Below are positions 42,385-44,870 of a DNA stretch of 44,870 bases, piece after piece. Within the stretch, counting starts at the first letter, position 1. Every line of letters begins with the position of its first letter. The notes under the pieces are model-generated. The model saw nothing but the letters and a program-made list of their open reading frames with translations, was not told the DNA's origin and ran no database searches. The stretch covers positions 1-44,870 of the forward strand of contig CANJWR010000013.1 of assembly GCA_947478455.1 (NCBI GenBank), written 5' to 3'. Origin of the DNA: Beijerinckiaceae bacterium (GTDB lineage: Bacteria; Pseudomonadota; Alphaproteobacteria; Rhizobiales; Beijerinckiaceae). Made by a program: the position numbers and the translations under genes.

Positions 42385-43221
42385 CTATTCCACGTCGGGG
42401 CGCTTGTACTCGACGTTCGGGCCGCCCTTCTGGGATTTCAGATAGCCTTCCACGTCGCCCAGCGGGTCCATGGCGCGGCGCAGGCGCTGTCCGACGAGCT
42501 GGTCGACCTGAATGGCCTGACCGATGCCGAGGTCGCGGCCAAGCTGCACGGTGATCTTGTGGTGCTCCAGCGGTGCCAGATGGCGCGAACCAATCTCCTT
42601 GGCGATGCCGATGGTGAAGCTCTCAAGCTCCGCAGCCGGAACCGCCTGAGAAATCACGCCGAGCTGATCGGCTTCCTTGCCGGTGAAGTTTTTGCCGACG
42701 AGCGCGATATGGGCGAGCTTCTTCACCGGAACGCCGCCGTGCAGTAGCGTCGAGGTGACAAGCTGACCGAACGAGCCGCGCAGGATTTCCGGCATGCCGA
42801 GCAAGGCGTCGTCGGCTGCATAGACGAGGTCGTGGCAATTCATGATGCCGAGCGCTCCGCCGAGGCAATAGCCGTGCACCTGCGCGATCATGATGCGCGG
42901 AAAATTGCGTATGGCGTCGGCGAGCTGGATGGTCGGGGTCGGGCGATCCCAGTCGAGCAGGCCGCCGTTGGAAACGTCGCGCAGGAACGTGAGGTCGAGC
43001 CCGGAGGAAAACACCTTGCCGGCGCCGCGGGTGATGCAGCACTTGAGCGACTTGTCGGCCCGGATGATGGCGAGCGACTCGAAAAAGGCCGCGCACATTT
43101 CGGCGTTCCAGCAATTGCGCTTGTCGGGCCGGTTGAGGGTGATGCGGGCGACGCCTGCGTCTTCGAGCTTTTCGAGAATGAGTTCCGGCCATTCCCGGAT
43201 GATCGTCCACACGTCGGCCAT
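42385..43221 (-). CDS. Enoyl-CoA hydratase/isomerase
   Basis: A 278-residue crotonase-family protein. Oxyanion-hole segments are FSSGLDL at 71-77 and YCLGGALGIMN at 118-128, with a catalytic Glu145 in MPEILRGSFG. It adds water to, or rearranges, a 2-enoyl-CoA. GGGAGGAACTTTG precedes the ATG at 43221. It is 45 bases upstream of the serine hydrolase gene on the same strand, so an aromatic or fatty acid degradation route with the dioxygenase is possible but not shown. Confidence 0.92.
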   Translation of the reverse strand: MADVWTIIREWPELILEKLEDAGVARITLNRPDKRNCWNAEMCAAFFESLAIIRADKSLKCCITRGAGKVFSSGLDLTFLRDVSNGGLLDWDRPTPTIQLADAIRNFPRIMIAQVHGYCLGGALGIMNCHDLVYAADDALLGMPEILRGSFGQLVTSTLLHGGVPVKKLAHIALVGKNFTGKEADQLGVISQAVPAAELESFTIGIAKEIGSRHLAPLEHHKITVQLGRDLGIGQAIQVDQLVGQRLRRAMDPLGDVEGYLKSQKGGPNVEYKRPDVE

Positions 43222-43386
43222 CAAAGTTCCTCCCAAAATTGGCGATTGTGATGGCCCTTGATGGGGCTTGAACAGGGCGCTCGTCAATGGGCCGAAACCG
43301 CGCGGCATGGCGCCCGGAGGCGGACGAGGCTGGCGCAAGCTCGCGGGCGCAGTTTTGCCGCGTAGCCGATTCCACCGGGAGAATTC

Positions 43387-43731
43387 ATGTCACAGGAAAT
43401 TCTGATTGCGTTGCAGAACGTGCACGACCGCATGAGGGAGCGGATGCAGCGTCACCCCGAATATTGCGCCATGCTGGCGCTGGAAAAATCCATCGCGTCG
43501 ATCTCCGAAATCCTGTCGCCGCTTGAGCCCCTGATGGAACCGGAAACGGATCAGGAAATCGAAACCGCCATCGCCGAGACGATCGCCACAAAAGTCGCAC
43601 CGATTTCGGCCCACGGGACTCCGGCTGCTCCCGCTCCGCCGCCAGCGCCGGGCCCGCAGCGCCCGTCGGCGGCGCCGTTCTTCCCGCCGCATCGCGTGGT
43701 GGGCGGGCAGGCCATGGCGGGGATGAGGTAG
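43387..43731 (+). CDS. Conserved hypothetical protein
   Basis: A 114-residue cytoplasmic protein. Residues 1-75 are predicted helical (MSQEILIALQNVHDRMRERM, then EKSIASISEILSPL), and the rest is Pro/Ala-rich and probably disordered. GGGAGAATTC lies just before the ATG. No family is recognised. Codon use matches the neighbours. Confidence 0.65.
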   Translation: MSQEILIALQNVHDRMRERMQRHPEYCAMLALEKSIASISEILSPLEPLMEPETDQEIETAIAETIATKVAPISAHGTPAAPAPPPAPGPQRPSAAPFFPPHRVVGGQAMAGMR

Positions 43732-43740
43732 GCGCCGTGT

Positions 43741-43774
43741 GATCCCGGGATTCGCCTGCGGCGGTTCCGGGATC
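43741..43774. terminator. Hairpin between convergent genes
   Basis: Outer arms GATCCCGG (43741-43748) and CCGGGATC (43767-43774) enclose an inner CGCC-TGC-GGCG stem. It lies between the hypothetical protein gene (+) and purB (-). It has no T-run, so it is a candidate terminator or barrier rather than a clear one. Confidence 0.45.
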
Positions 43775-43788
43775 TCAGCCCACTGGCA

Positions 43789-44870
43789 TTACCCCTCCCC
43801 GAACACCCGACGAAAAATCGTATCCACATGTTTCAGATGATAGCCGAGGTCGAACAGTTCCTCGATCTCGGTATTGCTCAACGCTTTTGAAACATCAGGA
43901 TCTTTCTTCAGCAGAGTGAGAAAATCGCCTTCGCCGCGCCAGACCGGCATGGCGTTGCGCTGGACGTAGGAATAGGAATCCTCGCGCGACACGCCCTTTT
44001 GGGTCAGCGCGAGCAGCACGCGCTGCGAATGGATGAGGCCGCCGAGTCGGTCGAGGTTTTTCTGCATGTTGGCCGGATAGACCAGCAGCTTGTCGATAAC
44101 GCCGGTGAGGCGAGCCAGGGCGAAATCGAGAGTCACGGTGGCGTCTGGGCCGATCATGCGTTCGACCGAGGAATGCGAGATGTCGCGTTCGTGCCAGAGA
44201 GCTACGTTTTCCAGCGCCGGGGTCACCATGCCGCGCACGAGGCGGGCGAGGCCGGTGAGGTTTTCGGTCAGCACCGGGTTGCGCTTGTGCGGCATGGCGG
44301 AGGAGCCTTTCTGGCCCTCGGAGAAGAATTCTTCCGCTTCCAGAACTTCGGTGCGCTGCAGATGGCGGATTTCGATGGCGACGCGCTCGATGGAGGAGGC
44401 CACGACGCCCAGAGTGGCGAAGAACATGGCGTGCCGGTCGCGCGGGATAACCTGGGTGGAAACCGGTTCGACCGCGAGGCCCATCTTCGCCGCCACATGT
44501 TCCTCGACGCGCGGATCGATGTTCGCGAAGGTGCCGACTGCGCCCGAGATCGCGCAGGTGGCGACTTCCTTGCGGGCATTCACAAGCCGCTCGCGGCAGC
44601 GGGTGAACTCCGCATAGGCTTCGGCCATCTTGAGGCCGAATGTCACCGGCTCGGCGTGGATGCCGTGCGAGCGCCCGATGGTCGGCGTCATCCTGTGCTC
44701 GAAGGCGCGGCGCTTCAGCGCCTCGAGCAGGGCGTCCACGTCCGCGATCAGGATATCGGCGGCACGCACGAGCTGCACGTTGAGGCAGGTGTCGAGCACG
44801 TCGGACGAGGTCATGCCCTGGTGCACGAAGCGGGCGTCGGGCCCGACGATCTCGGCCAGATGCGTGAGGA
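43789..44870 (-). CDS. purB: Adenylosuccinate lyase, 5' partial
   Basis: The frame is open through the window edge (LTHLAEIVGPDARFVHQGM continues into the ORF), so the start is outside. Motifs are QGMTSSDVLDT, the catalytic TIGRSHGIHAEPVTFG, and the fumarase-superfamily signature GSSAMPHKRNP, with ALWHERDISHSSVERM nearby. It acts in purine synthesis, cleaving SAICAR and adenylosuccinate to release fumarate. About 361 residues are visible of a usual 430-460. Confidence 0.96.
   Translation of the reverse strand, partial: LTHLAEIVGPDARFVHQGMTSSDVLDTCLNVQLVRAADILIADVDALLEALKRRAFEHRMTPTIGRSHGIHAEPVTFGLKMAEAYAEFTRCRERLVNARKEVATCAISGAVGTFANIDPRVEEHVAAKMGLAVEPVSTQVIPRDRHAMFFATLGVVASSIERVAIEIRHLQRTEVLEAEEFFSEGQKGSSAMPHKRNPVLTENLTGLARLVRGMVTPALENVALWHERDISHSSVERMIGPDATVTLDFALARLTGVIDKLLVYPANMQKNLDRLGGLIHSQRVLLALTQKGVSREDSYSYVQRNAMPVWRGEGDFLTLLKKDPDVSKALSNTEIEELFDLGYHLKHVDTIFRRVFGEG

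Overview
The window is a GC-rich bacterial chromosome segment, and its gene content points to an alphaproteobacterium of the Hyphomicrobiales (Rhizobiales) type. The signs are a four-gene MlaE/MlaF/MlaD/lipoprotein operon, an adrenodoxin-type ferredoxin beside a thioredoxin-reductase-like ferredoxin-NADP reductase, a TrmJ methyltransferase, a 205-residue S4 protein and a perfect TTAA-N7-TTAA CtrA box. No genus can be assigned from the sequence alone. I see no rRNA, tRNA, CRISPR array, insertion sequence, integrase or phage gene. It reads as ordinary chromosome with housekeeping genes (murI, trmJ, rpsD, purB) among accessory ones.

Layout. 1-5.3 kb: an overlapping catabolic operon (M20 amidohydrolase cut by the window edge, aromatic amino acid ammonia-lyase, glycerate 2-kinase), then a split chromate transporter pair. 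5.3-7.3 kb: rhodanese and two exported c-type cytochromes, one ending in a UUCG-loop terminator. 7.3-12.9 kb: a conserved hypothetical, a short-chain dehydrogenase with altered catalytic residues, a DMT exporter, an XRE-cupin regulator with tandem operators, an MFS permease, a small protein with repeated HR-[DE]-DGPA motifs and an exported protein. 13.0-17.0 kb: the Mla-type lipid transport operon, closed by a bidirectional terminator shared with the next gene.

17.0-23.4 kb: the most unusual part. A minus-strand gene encodes a 1,862-residue membrane-anchored protein with about 47 consecutive 22-residue repeats. It diverges from a small Hpt phosphotransfer gene, and their 314-bp common upstream region holds a perfect CtrA box, a near-match, a perfect DnaA box and a long inverted repeat, suggesting cell-cycle control. 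23.5-25.1 kb: ferredoxin and its likely reductase with an AT-rich palindrome between them, then a 30-codon open frame on the other strand with an ideal ribosome-binding site. 25.2-32.3 kb: a DUF3592-like membrane protein, an exported protein, a chemoreceptor, trmJ, a Tat-exported amine oxidase, an alpha/beta hydrolase, murI and a small membrane protein.

32.4-35.6 kb: an orphan solute-binding protein, an exported protein with a perfect 16-bp palindrome at its start, a Tat-exported DsrE-like protein, and a convergent pair made of a P460-type cytochrome and a cupredoxin with an altered copper loop. 35.6-36.8 kb: rpsD with a promoter and a strongly structured leader. 36.9-37.8 kb: a cysteine-rich exported protein and a small membrane protein. 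37.8-43.3 kb: an LTA-synthase-like membrane hydrolase, a ring-hydroxylating dioxygenase (alpha, beta and a divergent Rieske ferredoxin sharing an inverted-repeat control region), a serine hydrolase and an enoyl-CoA hydratase. 43.4-44.9 kb: a small hypothetical protein and purB, cut by the window end.

Start codons were chosen by conserved N-termini, signal peptides, Shine-Dalgarno sequences and avoidance of regulatory dyads. Several remain uncertain and are marked so.
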